NCBI GenBank assembly: GCA_964016875.1
Contig: OZ024735.1
Location: 5,627,338-5,691,337 of the forward strand
Direction: 5' to 3'
DNA length: 64,000 nt
From: Fallopia convolvulus
Taxonomy: Eukaryota; Streptophyta; Magnoliopsida; Caryophyllales; Polygonaceae
The notes under the pieces were generated by a model. The model worked only from the letters and a program-made list of their open reading frames with translations, was not told the DNA's origin and did not search any database. Of the stretch, positions 46,401 to 57,240 are shown one piece after another. The translations under genes and the position numbers were made by a program. Numbering within the stretch: position 1 is the stretch's first letter; each line of letters opens with the position of its first letter.

Positions 46401-46796
46401 GGGGCATGCTTTAGTTTCTTGGAAAACCAAGAAGCAAACCACTGTATCACGGTCTTCAGCAGAGGCCGAGTATCGAAGCATGGCTACTACAACAACTGAG
46501 TTGCTTTGGGTTAGCTATTACTTCGAGATTTGTAAGTTTCAGTTTCCTTTCCAGTCACATTATTCTGTGACAATCGTGCTGCTTAGCATATTGCTACCAA
46601 TCCTTGCTTTCATGAGCGCACCAAGCATTTGGATATTGATCGTCATTTCACACGAGACAAGATCCAAGAAGGGTTTCTTTGCACTTCCTATATACCTTCT
46701 CGAATTCCACTAGCTGATTTGATGACAAAAGGTTTAGGAGAGCATCAACACCAATTTCTTGTTTTCAAGCTGGGTTTGCAATCGTCTCCAGCTTGA
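43410..46796 (+). pseudogene. Copia pol (protease, integrase, RT, RNase H), broken
   Basis: Protease active site WIVDSGASDHM (about 43680). Integrase zinc domain with H..H..C..C (MGHISASKL...CDVCSMSKTHR, about 44120-44230) and catalytic core with TDNGSEFVND and YTPQQNGVVERKHR (44470-44590). RT has TFSPVAKLPTVRI, LDINNAFLHGFLEEEIYMEP and the active site LVYVDDILL (about 45840). RNase H has KTKKQTTVSRSSAEAEYRSM (about 46425). Defects: TGA 43407 and a TAG at about 43525, a frameshift near 44330-44430, another near 44790-44840, a TAG at about 45678, and a shift near 46360-46380. The final frame ends at TGA 46794-46796, just before the polypurine tract. Confidence 0.85.
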
Positions 46797-46804
46797 GGAG
46801 GGGA

Positions 46805-47129
46805 TGTTGAGTGTTGTCATTACTTGATCAAGCTACCAGATTAGAGACAACCGGAGCCAACAAACAAACGGCGTGGGGTTGGAGCTGATGTGGCATCTTC
46901 CTACTGGTCACTCTTTTATTCTCTTTTGTCACAATGAAATAAATAGCATTCTGTTAGAGCTTCAGTGTAACTTTCCTGATTTTCTGTTCTCTCTTTTCCC
47001 TCCAAACACAATTCTTGTAACAGAATGGTTTTAGTAGAAGAGTTCTTCTATACGATCGGTTGATCGTAGCTTAGTTGATCTCTGTTTGTTTCCGCTACTT
47101 TGTTTTGTGATCAGATCTAGAATTCTTCA
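46805..47129 (+). repeat. 3' LTR of the Copia element
   Basis: 325 bp, same length as the 5' LTR, seven substitutions and no indel. Confidence 0.9.
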
Positions 47130-47134
47130 AACCC

Positions 47135-48083
47135 CTGCAAGATTCAAGGCAACGATTAGTAGATACTGTCACGGCTAGTTGATAATAATGTCAAAGGCTG
47201 TTGAAATATGAGGTTCAATCCACCAATTTTAAATCTGGTTAGCAAAATTTCAATATAGAAATGCCTGCTAAATGCTAATCTTGGGATCGGTAAAATGTTT
47301 ATTGGCCACCTAATTTGTAATATGAGAACCGGCCAACAAGAGAAATGCAAATAATTTAATAGTGGCATGGACTGATAATACTGTAATGGGTGAATTGGGA
47401 TGAAGCACCGAGATTACTTAGGGTTTCATTAATGAAGAGGACCCATACTTTATTTTTACACCATATCTGACGTTAAGGACTACAATTACCAAAATAAAGA
47501 AAGTATATATACCTCTAGCAAAGAAAGTGCGAAAATATATATCTTAAAATTTCAAAACTGATGTATTTAAGACTGAAAGTTTTTTACAAGGTTTTACTTG
47601 CTAGTTGACTATACAACTAATGACGAATCCGTGCATTAAAATTTAGTTTTTTGGTGGAATATATTAAAATTATAATTATAATTAGGCCACACTATTATGA
47701 TATAAAAATATATATATTTCGTTAAAAATCAACTTAATCTATCTGAATGATGGCTAACAAAAGTTGAAATTTGATAAAATTGACCTCAAGCAATTGTATA
47801 ATGCAATTACAAACTAGAAACATATACATATTGGTACTAAATTGTCCAATATTGTTGATACTTTTTCCCCGCTTGCAGAGGTTTTTTCGCCACGCTTTGT
47901 ATCAGACAAAACTGGTCTTGTTGACCGGCTCTAAAGGAGAACCGACTTTGAAAATCGGATCTCTGTTTTTGTAATTTCCTTCCCAGACTACAACGTCGGT
48001 AATCCGGGAGAAAAAACATAGATTTCCATGTGTAGAATGCGCCTGGATTGCCCGGGAGAAAGTAACTTTAAGGTGTTTGTAGC
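47135..48083. other. AT-rich DNA upstream of the MULE pseudogene
   Basis: No supported gene. About 47860-48070 is less AT-rich and may be the terminal region of the MULE whose promoter follows, but I could not find the inverted partner. Confidence 0.35.
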
Positions 48084-48090
48084 TATATAA
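48084..48090 (+). promoter_or_regulatory. TATA box of the MULE pseudogene
   Basis: AGCTATATAAACC lies 64-70 bp upstream of the ATG at 48154, with a CT-rich leader between (CCGTCCTCCTTCACTTCTTC). Confidence 0.5.
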
Positions 48091-48189
48091 ACCGTCATAT
48101 TTCATTTTGAGTTGTATCATCCGTCCTCCTTCACTTCTTCTTATTTCATCAAGATGTCTTGAAATCCTTTTGATATTGGCAATTATATT

Positions 48190-48459
48190 TGGCCACCCGA
48201 ACAACCTCAAAATGAAATCACAAATCCTTGTCGGAATGATGCTCCAATGTATTTCTCAAATTTGTTGGAAATTACTCGTTTTCAAAATCCATACGAGTTT
48301 CACCAATCGAAGCAATATTATTTTCCGCCACCCGACGAACTTCAAAATGAAATCCCAAATCCGGGTTGGAATGATGCTCCAATGTATTTCTTAAATTTGT
48401 TGGGGATTACTCCATTTCAAAATCCAAATGTGTTTCATCAATCAGAGCAATCTTATCCT
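48190..48459 (+). repeat. 135-bp in-frame tandem duplication in the MULE exon 1
   Basis: Two 135-bp units (45 codons) starting TGGCCACCCGAA.. and CCGCCACCCGAC... The frame is kept through both. Confidence 0.8.
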
Positions 48460-49881
48460 TCTTACTCGTCGTAGAAAGGTCGCCCAACTTATCCATCGGA
48501 ACAAAGTTTCGCATATTTTCCTCCGGATCAAGCATACCGTCATTATGCATATGCGGAAGAGGTATGTACATAAATATTTCTTTGTATTCTCTTTTATTCT
48601 TTAACTTATGAGCATATACTTAAAATTAATTTCAGTGGGTTGTTATTATAATAAGTTATGTAGTTGGTTTTTCATATTGTTATTGTTCTTTAGTACTAGT
48701 TTATAGATCTATTGGAGGATTTAATTTACGAAAATATTCTTAAAAATTAATATTAGGTTGTTATTATATAATGTTAGTTGGAATAGTTGACTTTCTATAT
48801 ATATTGTCATTGTTCATAATATTTGAAAAAAATATACTTAAAATCGATATTAGGGTGTTCTTATTATAAGAAGTTTTATAGTTGATTTTTTATATTTCCT
48901 TAGTGCTCATTAATATTAGATTGTCTTGACAAAAAAATTAATATTAGATTGTAGATCTATTTAGTCTTAAATTTACGAAAATGTGTTAAAATTTTATTAA
49001 ATGCTATATGATAAGGATAACTACACGTGATACTTCGTTTGTGATGAAGAGTGGTATAGTCATGATTCCATGTTGGATTAGGCACGTACTGTGGGAAAAT
49101 TATTGAATATGGCCTTGACCATAAAAATTCATGGCCCAATAATGTTATATTAGCTAGCGAGATGGAGGGTGTATAGAGAGATAAAAAAGTTGATTCTAGG
49201 AATATGCAAAGCACAACCAAATCATACACGAGCTTCGTCAACCAAATGACAAATGGAAGTTAAATATGTCAAAGAAGTGCAATTTCCCATTTGAGTTGCA
49301 CGGGCTTCATCGACCAAATGATACATGGAAGTTAAATTAAGGTGGAATGTGCAAAGCACAACCATGATGTTGGCACAACCTTATTGGGCCATGCATATGC
49401 TGGAAGAATGATGAATGAGATGAAGACGGATGTGGGAACTTTGACATTGATATACGTAGCTCCCAAGAAGATATGAGCTTTCATACAAGAAACTACATTG
49501 GTTGTACGGTCACTCAGAAACAAATATACAACTATCGATCTAGAATTTGGAAATAAGAGATTGGGGAAAAGACGGTAACCCAGACGACATTGAGTTTCAA
49601 GGATAGAAATGGTTATTATGTGTCCCATAAAAGGGTAGAGGTAACTGGCGAGATATAAGATTTGTTCTTTGCTCATTAAATTTCGAGGCATTTGTTGAAG
49701 TTATTTCCATATGTCATCATTATGGACACTACGTACAAGACGAATGTGTAAGATTTTGCTATTAATCTCATTTCCTTGTATTAATTTTTATCGTGTATAT
49801 TTTGATTCTAATTACCATGTATATATCTTATTTTTTTATAGGTACAAAATGGCTCTATTTGAGATGGTGGGGTTGACATGC

Positions 49882-51436
49882 TGATGAGGTATTTTCAGTG
49901 GTCGTTAATACCTATCAAAGAAAACTTAGCTTAAACAACTCAGTAGAGCGGCAAGTAAGGGTCGATCCCACAAAGACTCTTGTATTTGTGTTATTACTTG
50001 TATGCCAAGTAACCAAAATGGGGGTTTGTAATTGTAAATTCTAAACTACTATGCAAGAATAAAACTAACTATGAATGCAAGGATGATTAAAATATATGAG
50101 AGACAAACGTGTTCAAGTAGTTAAATCCATTATGATATTGATTTGTTGATCATCGATTCTATTGATTCTCTTCTCACTTGAATAATCTATTGTGGATAAT
50201 GACCCTACTAAGGATTAAGACCCAAACTTCGGATTTAGTTGATAGAGCAACCAGTCTAACAACCCTAATCATCTAACAACCTAGAAGACCTTCTAGATTC
50301 AATTAAACAACAACATAACGACTCAAGTTATCAATAGAAACAAATACTTAGAGCAACCAGACATCTAAGTGACTTGTGAATTTATTCCCTTCTTCAACCA
50401 ACTAGTCCAACCGGTACTAATTGATTAAAGTATACTCTTGATCAAATTAACTCCGACCGGTAATTAATCAGATTCAGTTATAACTAGAAATTCAATTAGG
50501 TAGCTAATCTAAAATAACCCTAGTTTAGATTCAATTAAGCACAGGGAATAAACTCTATTCAAGTTTGTTGAGAATCAAATCAAATCTCACAACTATATAC
50601 AAATCATGACTTCAATAACTAGCCAAACACAAAGAAATTTAGCAATGCATAATTAAAATAAAATCAAACTTACAAAGGTTTCAAAGTCTGCCTCAAGAGA
50701 GAAAAACCCTAACCTCCAAAGTTTGACAAAAGTTATGACCCAAGAGAGAGAAATCTAAAAACAAGGTTTAAATACCCCTAAGATATCCAAAGATAAAAAT
50801 ATCCCAAAATTACATCAAACACGTCGGTCAAGATCTATCTTAAGCCCATCTCGAAGCCCAAAATTCGCGGCCCAACTCTTTCGCGGCAGAACATATGGCG
50901 CGGTCTTTACATAAAGAGGCGCGGCCGTGGCGTCTTCTGTCCTAGCCCGCGGCACTCTCGGTTCCGTATTTCAAGCGACACTTCAGAGGCTGGTTTCACC
51001 CACTTCGAGTTGGAATTTGGACTCGGAGTAAAAATATTAATTGTAGCTCTTCGAGTTAGCTTTCCAGTGATAGCAAATTCAGATTCATCCGAGCACTGTA
51101 GCTCCCAAACCAAGCATTGCAAGATAGAGGTGTCAAAATAAGAACTCCAATGCATAGCTCGGATTTAAGCGTTCTTTCCACACAAGCTCTTGGGCCTTGG
51201 TTCTTCCAATCTTCACTTGTATCACTCAAAGATTCCTCAAACTCCAACATAGTCCTCTAATATCCATTCCGTCCGTGTTTGTTTACCTAAAGATCTGCAG
51301 AACCGAACAAAACAAGCGCAACTACCCGAAAACACAAGATCCTAGAAACTAACCTAAAACTAACTAAAACTAAGTAAAACTTATGCAAAACCAATATAAA
51401 ACATGCATCTAAACTACACCTACATGCAAGCTATCA
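49882..51436. repeat. Left LTR of the LARD-like element
   Basis: Contains CGGCAAGTAAGGGTCGATCC near its left end. The small - strand ORFs 50907-51250 recur in the other LTR (54219-54562) and are not genes. Confidence 0.8.
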
Positions 51437-53195
51437 AATTCCCTCATGCTTAACCCTTTCTTGTCCTCAAGCAAGTCATAAATCCAAGTCACACCACAGA
51501 AATGCAATCATACATCCATCTCAAGTCAAACAAGCATTTCACATATAATCAAAAACCCGACCAAGACTTCATAGCATGCATTATAACAAGAAAAGAGCAA
51601 AGAACATTCATTCATTCTAGACCTCACCAAGGTAATTGTGTTTGCACTCAAACTCTCAAGTGTTTAAAGGTATGTGTTTCACTCAAAATCAACCATGAAA
51701 ACTAGACTATCATATACTTGCATCAGAGTTCTAAATCTCCACCGATGGGGATCAAATACATAACAAAAATCAAGAGGTCTTTTTAAAGGTTGTAATGGGG
51801 GCAAGGTAAAGAGAAATTAGGAAGGGATCTTATTTGGCTTGTGGTGCTAAATCCGGGATAAAGAACTAACTAAACCCAAACCCAACACTTTCTTTCTTCT
51901 TACATTCTCCCAAACTTTTCTTTTTTAACTCCATACACTTTCATCCAAACACTTGTTTCTTCTTCTTTTTTCTTTCTTTCTTTGCCTCTTCTTCAACTCT
52001 TTCTTTTATAATAATGAAGACTACTTAACAAATGCACTCAACTTTTTCTTTTGCCTACTTTGCAACAAACATTTCCATTATCATTTTTTTTCACTTTGCA
52101 ACCAAGAGTTTTATTTCCTCTTTTCCTCCAACTCCCCCATACTTATACATAACTCACACAAAAATAAAAACACAACCTAAAGTCCTAAATCCCGGATTAT
52201 GGATCAAGCTTATTAGGCTAGGGATCATTTTGTGGAGCTAATACAAATAGGCTTAAAGCTCAAAGAAATAGGGGTGTCAAGAACATGGATCTTGTAGGGT
52301 AGGAAGAAAAATAATAGGCTATAAAGAAACATTGCCTCAATCATTTTAATGTCATGTATTCAATCATATAAGCAGCCTTGACAAAGAGTCATAGCGCAAG
52401 TTCTAGAGCTAGATAATCATGGTGATACACGCAAGAAATTTAGAGAACAAATATATCATGAAAGGCCAAATATCTCACAAGGCTAATTTTTGTCTAGAAC
52501 TTCAGAATGAATCTAAAACTCAAGCTAAATACATGCTCAATCCTATAATCAAGGTAATCAATCAATGATCAAGCTTATATCATCTCAACTTCAGCATATC
52601 ATGCAAATCATGTGTTATAATTCATACTTAGCATAGAAACACAAGAGGGATTAAACAATGGGGAAATAAGAAGCTAAATGCAATATTTTTGTATTTATTC
52701 AAATTTTTCTGATTTTTTTTCTAATTTTCCAAGAATTTAATCAATGCATGCAATTTTTTTTAAGAATTTTCAATTTAAATATGACCTAATCTAATGCAAC
52801 TACATGCAATGCATAAGTAGTTCCCTTCCCCCATGCTTAAAACATACTTTGTCCCCAAAGTATAGTAAAAAGAAAAGGAAAGAGAAAAACTCACAAAACT
52901 CTAGTGATCCGAGTATTGTGGCGGGAAATCCGACGGTGATGGTTCTTCAAGTTATCAATCTTCAGACATGGGATATCTAAATACACACCAAACACTACAT
53001 AAAAAGCAAAAGATTATAACTGAAAAATAAATCTACTCTAAACCTTGGGTTGCCTCCCAAGAAGCGCTTGTTTTACGTCATTAGCTTGACTCTTAGCATG
53101 ATTTGACAAGATTAGACATTGTCAATGCCCTTAACAACCTATCAAACCCCTGTGCACACAACTCAGAAAAACATAAGTAACAAGAACACCAAATT

Positions 53196-54742
53196 TGATG
53201 AGGTATTTTCAGTGGTCGTTAATACCTATTAAAGAAACCTTAGCTTAACTAACTCAGTAGAGTGGCAAGTAAGGGTCGATCCCACAAAGACTCTTGTATT
53301 TGTGTTATTACTTGTATGTCAAGTAACCAAAAGGGGGGTTTGTAATTGTAAATTCTAAATTACTATGCAAGAATAAAACTAACTATGAATGCAAGGATGA
53401 TTAAAATATATGAGAGACAAACGTGTTCAAGTAGTTAAATCCATTATGATATTGATTTGTTGATCATCGATTCTATTGATTCTATTCTCACTTGAATAAT
53501 CTATTGTGGATAATGACCCTACTAAGGATTAAGACCCAAACTTCGGATTTAGTTGATAGAGCAACCAGTCTAACAACCCTAATCATCTAACAACCTAGAA
53601 GACCTTCTAGATTCAATTAAACAACATTATAACGATTCAAGTTATCAATAGAAACAAATACTTAGAGCAACCAGACATCTAAGTGACTTGTGAATTTATC
53701 CCCTTCTTCAACCAACTAGTCCAACCGGTACTAATTGATTAAAGTATACTCTTGATCAAATTAACTCCGACCGGTAATTAATCAGATTCAGTTATAACTA
53801 GAAATTCAATTAGGTAGTTAATCTAACATAACCCTAGTTTAGATTCATTTAAGCACAGGGAATAAACTCTATTCAATTTTGTTGAGAATCAAATCAAATC
53901 TCACAACTATATACAAATCATGACTTCAATAACTAGCCAAACACAAAGAAATTTAGCAATGCATAATTAAAATAAAATCAAACTTACAAAGGTTTCAAAG
54001 TCTGCCTCAAGAGAGAAAAACCCTAGCCTCCAAAGTTTGACAAAAGTTATGACCCAAGAGAGAAATCTAAAAACAAGGTTTAAATACCCCTAAGATATCC
54101 AAAGATAAAAATATCCCAAAATTACATCAAACACGTCGGTCAAGATCTATCTTAAGCCCATCTCGAAGCCCAAAACTCGCGGCCCAACTCTCTCGCTGCA
54201 GAACATAAGGCACGGTCTTTACATAAAGAGGCGCGGCCGCGACATCTTCTGTCCTAGCCCGCGGCATTCTCGGTTCAGCAATTCAGGCGACATTTCAAAG
54301 GCTGTTTTCACCCACTTCGAGTTGGAATTTGGACTCGGAGTAAAAATATTAATTGTAGCTCTTCGAGTTAGCTTTACAGTGATAGAAAATTCAGCTTCAT
54401 CCGAGCAATGTAGCTCCCAAACCAAGCATTGCAAGATAGAGGTGTCAAAACAAGAACTCCAAGGCATAGCTCGGATTTAAGCGTTCTTTCCACACAAGCT
54501 CTTGGGCCTTGGTTCTTCCAATCTTCACTTGTATCACTCAAAGATTCCTCAAACTCCACCATAGTCCTCTAATATCCATTCCGTCCGTGCTTGTTTACCT
54601 ATAGATCAAAACCGAAGAAAACAAGCGCAAGTACCCGAAACACAAGATCCTAGAAACTAACCTAAAACTAACTAAAACTAAGTAAAACTTATGCAAAATC
54701 AATATAACATGCATCTAAACTACACCTATATGCAAGCTATCA
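53196..54742. repeat. Right LTR of the LARD-like element
   Basis: Eight bases shorter than the left copy, with scattered substitutions, most concentrated in the GC-richer part (about 54170-54310). Confidence 0.8.
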
Positions 54743-54911
54743 CATGCACATGTCATACCTTCAACATTAGGTTTGCGTTCATGGCGCGATAGAGCACCAC
54801 ACAATTGGAGGTTATCAAAACCAGATATATGCGGATCCTATTAAATTTTAAAAGAAAGTTTACATGGCTGAGGAAAATTGAACCGTTAATGAGTTCAAGT
54901 TTTACAAAATA

Positions 54912-55162
54912 CTCCCCCGTAAAAGTCTACTTGTCTTTTTACACGTAAAATCTTGTTCAAAAGAATTTGTCCTTTTACATATTTTGAACACAACTTTCCC
55001 ACTTTAACCCTTACATTTAATGAAAAAGTGAAGTAAATTTGTTTTTTTTTCATTTTCAATGTACAAAGTAAACATTAAATCAAGGAAATTTTTGTCCAAT
55101 TCAAAATTTCCTTAATATATGTGTCTAACTCTAAAAGGACAAGTAGAATTAAATGGAGGGAG
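54912..55162. mobile_element. Stowaway-like MITE
   Basis: The ends CTCCCCCGTAAAAGTCTACTTGTC and, read on the - strand, CTCCCTCCATTTAATTCTACTTGTC form inverted repeats with TA on each side (54910-54911, 55163-55164). 251 bp, AT-rich and non-coding. This is typical of Tc1/mariner-type Stowaway elements. Confidence 0.8.
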
Positions 55163-55164
55163 TA

Positions 55165-55689
55165 CTCATTAAAACATCTATGTTACTTAGTATTAATGTG
55201 AACTTTCAGAAAAATATACATACTACTAGATATACTGGATATCCGGTTGTCTGAAAACCCCTATCCGACTATCCGGAAAAAAATTCTCGAATCGGATCAA
55301 TTATAGATAAAAATATTTGTGACCCATTTGTATTCGAACTTTAATTGGTTACTGTACTTTGTATACAAGTTTCTGTTGTTAAGACACACTTGATTTCAGG
55401 CTGGTTGCCTGATGGACTGACCCATAAATTAAGGACATATATGGACCCATTTTTTTTTCTCGGAGAGTTGGGTCTAGTTTGGCCTAGCCCAGACATTCGA
55501 ACAAATATTGTGCTTAGCCTGATCCGAGTCCGGCCACAACCCGAACATGAATTGCCAAATTCACGATCAGGCTAGGAAAAATAGAAATCCCTACCCTTTT
55601 CCTTTGTATATATTGTGATAATAATTAATAAAAATTTAACCATATGAACGTCAAACAAAGAGAAATCCATTTAGGTTTGATCATTTGCA
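55165..55689. other. Intergenic DNA, nothing recognised
   Basis: The ORF 55345-55575 has no domain. It includes a few CCGGATATCCGGT-like and CCCGAAC words resembling the 2779-3497 array, but too few to call a repeat. Confidence 0.35.
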
Positions 55690-56175
55690 TGTTCAATATG
55701 TGTAGTTTTTGTAGACACATGTATTAGATTATGTCACTGATGTGGCAAGAGTAGTTTTGGTAGGTTAAGTCACTTACGTGGCGTTTTATTTTTCCTCCTC
55801 TCTTGTAGTTAGTCGGTAGCTTGCTTGTATATATACTCTACTCAGTTAGCTTGTTAGTAAGCTCTCTGAATGAATAACACATAAATTTCCCAAAATGTTT
55901 TTCCCGCTCTTTTGTTCTAGCTCGACTTGAGTGATCTATCGACATTGATCAAGATCGATCAATTGTTTTTTTGTTGTTCATTTTGTTGCGATCTTGGATC
56001 CCTGATCTATTGAGACAGAGATTTTATATGGTATCAGAGCCGATTAGGTTGCGATTCTGATCAGAATTCAAAGAACAAGAGAGATCGCGTTCTAGGTTTT
56101 GATCGCAATCTTTGAAGGGAGATTTTTCCTCTTGATTTGCTTGATTCCTGTTGCTGTTTGCATTGATCGTTGAAA

Positions 56176-57240
56176 ATGGAGGACGAAGAATCTGTAATTG
56201 GATGCAGATCAAGATCGCCAAGGAGAGATCATTCACCGAGGCGCTACAGACTCCAATGAGAAGAAATCACTTTGACTAGAGGTCATTTTCACCTCGAAGG
56301 TATCACAAGGAGTATGGATTGTTCATAGGAGGTAACCAGAACTCCTTCGATCCATTATTTCTGTGTAATTCAGATAATCCAAGGACTCAATTAGTAGTTA
56401 TTATATTCAATGGACTGAACTTTGCTAGTTAGAGTCGAAGCGTGAAAATTGCTCTAGGTGCCAAGATGAAATAGGATTTATCAATGGTACTTGTGTAAGA
56501 CCTGATCGTAATTCTATTGAATATGAACGCTGGGAGCGTTGTGACTTTATGGTGATGAGCTGGATCATCAATTCTATGGTTGGAGAGATAGCTGAAGATT
56601 TCATCTATGTTCAGTCGTCTAAAGAGCTATGTGATAACATAGTTGAAAGATTCTCTGAATCAAATGCACCTTTGATCTTTAAACTGTAAAGGGAACTAAG
56701 CAACACAAAACAAGAAAATCTCAATGTAGAAGCTTATTACAACAAGCTTAAGAAACTATGGGATGAATTGTAGGCTATAGAAGCCATTCTAATCTATTCT
56801 TGTGGTGTGCGTGTAATTTGATGAAGAGAATGGTAGAAAAGGAGAATACGTTGAAGCTCACACAATTTCTGATGGGTCTTTTAGATGCTTATGAGAATGT
56901 TCGCAACTATATTCTCTCACTGGATTCTCTACCAAATCTGAACAAAGCATACCAAACAGTGATGACAATCGAAAGACAGAAGGATATAACTAGTGGCACA
57001 TGGTCTGAACATGATGTCTTGGCTATGAATAGGCATGGATGTTATAATCAGAACATGAATGGAGGTAGTAGTAGCTCTAATGGCTATGGAAACAAGAAAG
57101 GACATTCAAGTTTGGCAAAGAATACAAGAAAGCGAAGAGTGACAAGAAATGTGATATTGTCAAGAAATAGGGCATGTGCGAGAGAATTGCTTCAAGCTGG
57201 TTGGTTATCTAGACTGATGGAAAGGCCCTAAGAATAAAGG
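56176..57240 (+). pseudogene. gag of the decayed Copia element
   Basis: Recognisable pieces are WERCDFMVMSWIINSMVGEI (about 56530) and the ORF 56800-57231 with LTQFLMGLLDAYENVRNYIL and LDSLPNLNKAYQTVMTIERQ, homologous to the other Copia gag (LPNVNKAYQTVQGVEKQK). Several stops and shifts are present. The zinc knuckle is not intact. Confidence 0.7.

Larger units (their letters stand above)
41970..47129 (+). mobile_element. Ty1/Copia LTR retrotransposon, structurally complete but coding-defective
   Basis: Target duplication AACCC (41965-41969, 47130-47134). LTRs of 325 bp each (41970-42294, 46805-47129) start TGTTGAGTG and end ATTCTTCA. They differ at 7 positions (about 2.2%). The primer site TGGTGTCAGAGCCTG starts at 42295. 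The polypurine tract GAGGAGGGGA ends at 46804. Gag and pol follow the Copia order protease-integrase-RT-RNase H. Stops and frameshifts in pol show it cannot move on its own. Confidence 0.95.
49882..54742. mobile_element. Non-coding LTR element (LARD-like) inserted in the MULE transposase
   Basis: Target duplication CATGC (49877-49881, 54743-54747). LTRs are at 49882-51436 (1555 bp) and 53196-54742 (1547 bp), starting TGATGAGGTATTTTCAG and ending GCAAGCTATCA, a few percent diverged. The 1759-bp interior has no ORF of a retroelement protein. It contains AACCTTGGGTTGCCTCCCAAG (about 53040) and a large low-complexity TC/AT stretch. GCATGAGGGAATT next to the left LTR on the - strand could be the polypurine tract, suggesting - orientation, but this is weak. 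It must have been moved by another element's proteins. Confidence 0.85.
48154..54850 (+). pseudogene. MULE (Mutator-like) transposase pseudogene, split by an LTR element
   Basis: ATG 48154 is followed by a stop at codon 3, then NPFDIGNYIWPPEQPQNEI and a duplicated 45-residue unit (48190-48324, 48325-48459) with NDAPMYF(S/L)NLL. A TAG is at 48472-48474. Exon 1 ends ..HYAYAEE at a GTATGT donor (about 48560). Further right, 49325-49500 reads VECAKHNHDV, GHAYAGRMMNEMK and LIYVAPKKI, the region before the MULE DDE domain. 49680-49747 reads LLKLFPYVIIMDTTYKTN, containing the first catalytic Asp (MDTTYKTN). An intron (49748-49841, GTAAGA..ATAG) leads to YKMALFEMVGLTC. This is cut at 49881/54743 by an LTR element and resumes THTF-like TCHTFNIRFAFMA. 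The rest of the DDE domain is gone. Confidence 0.75.
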
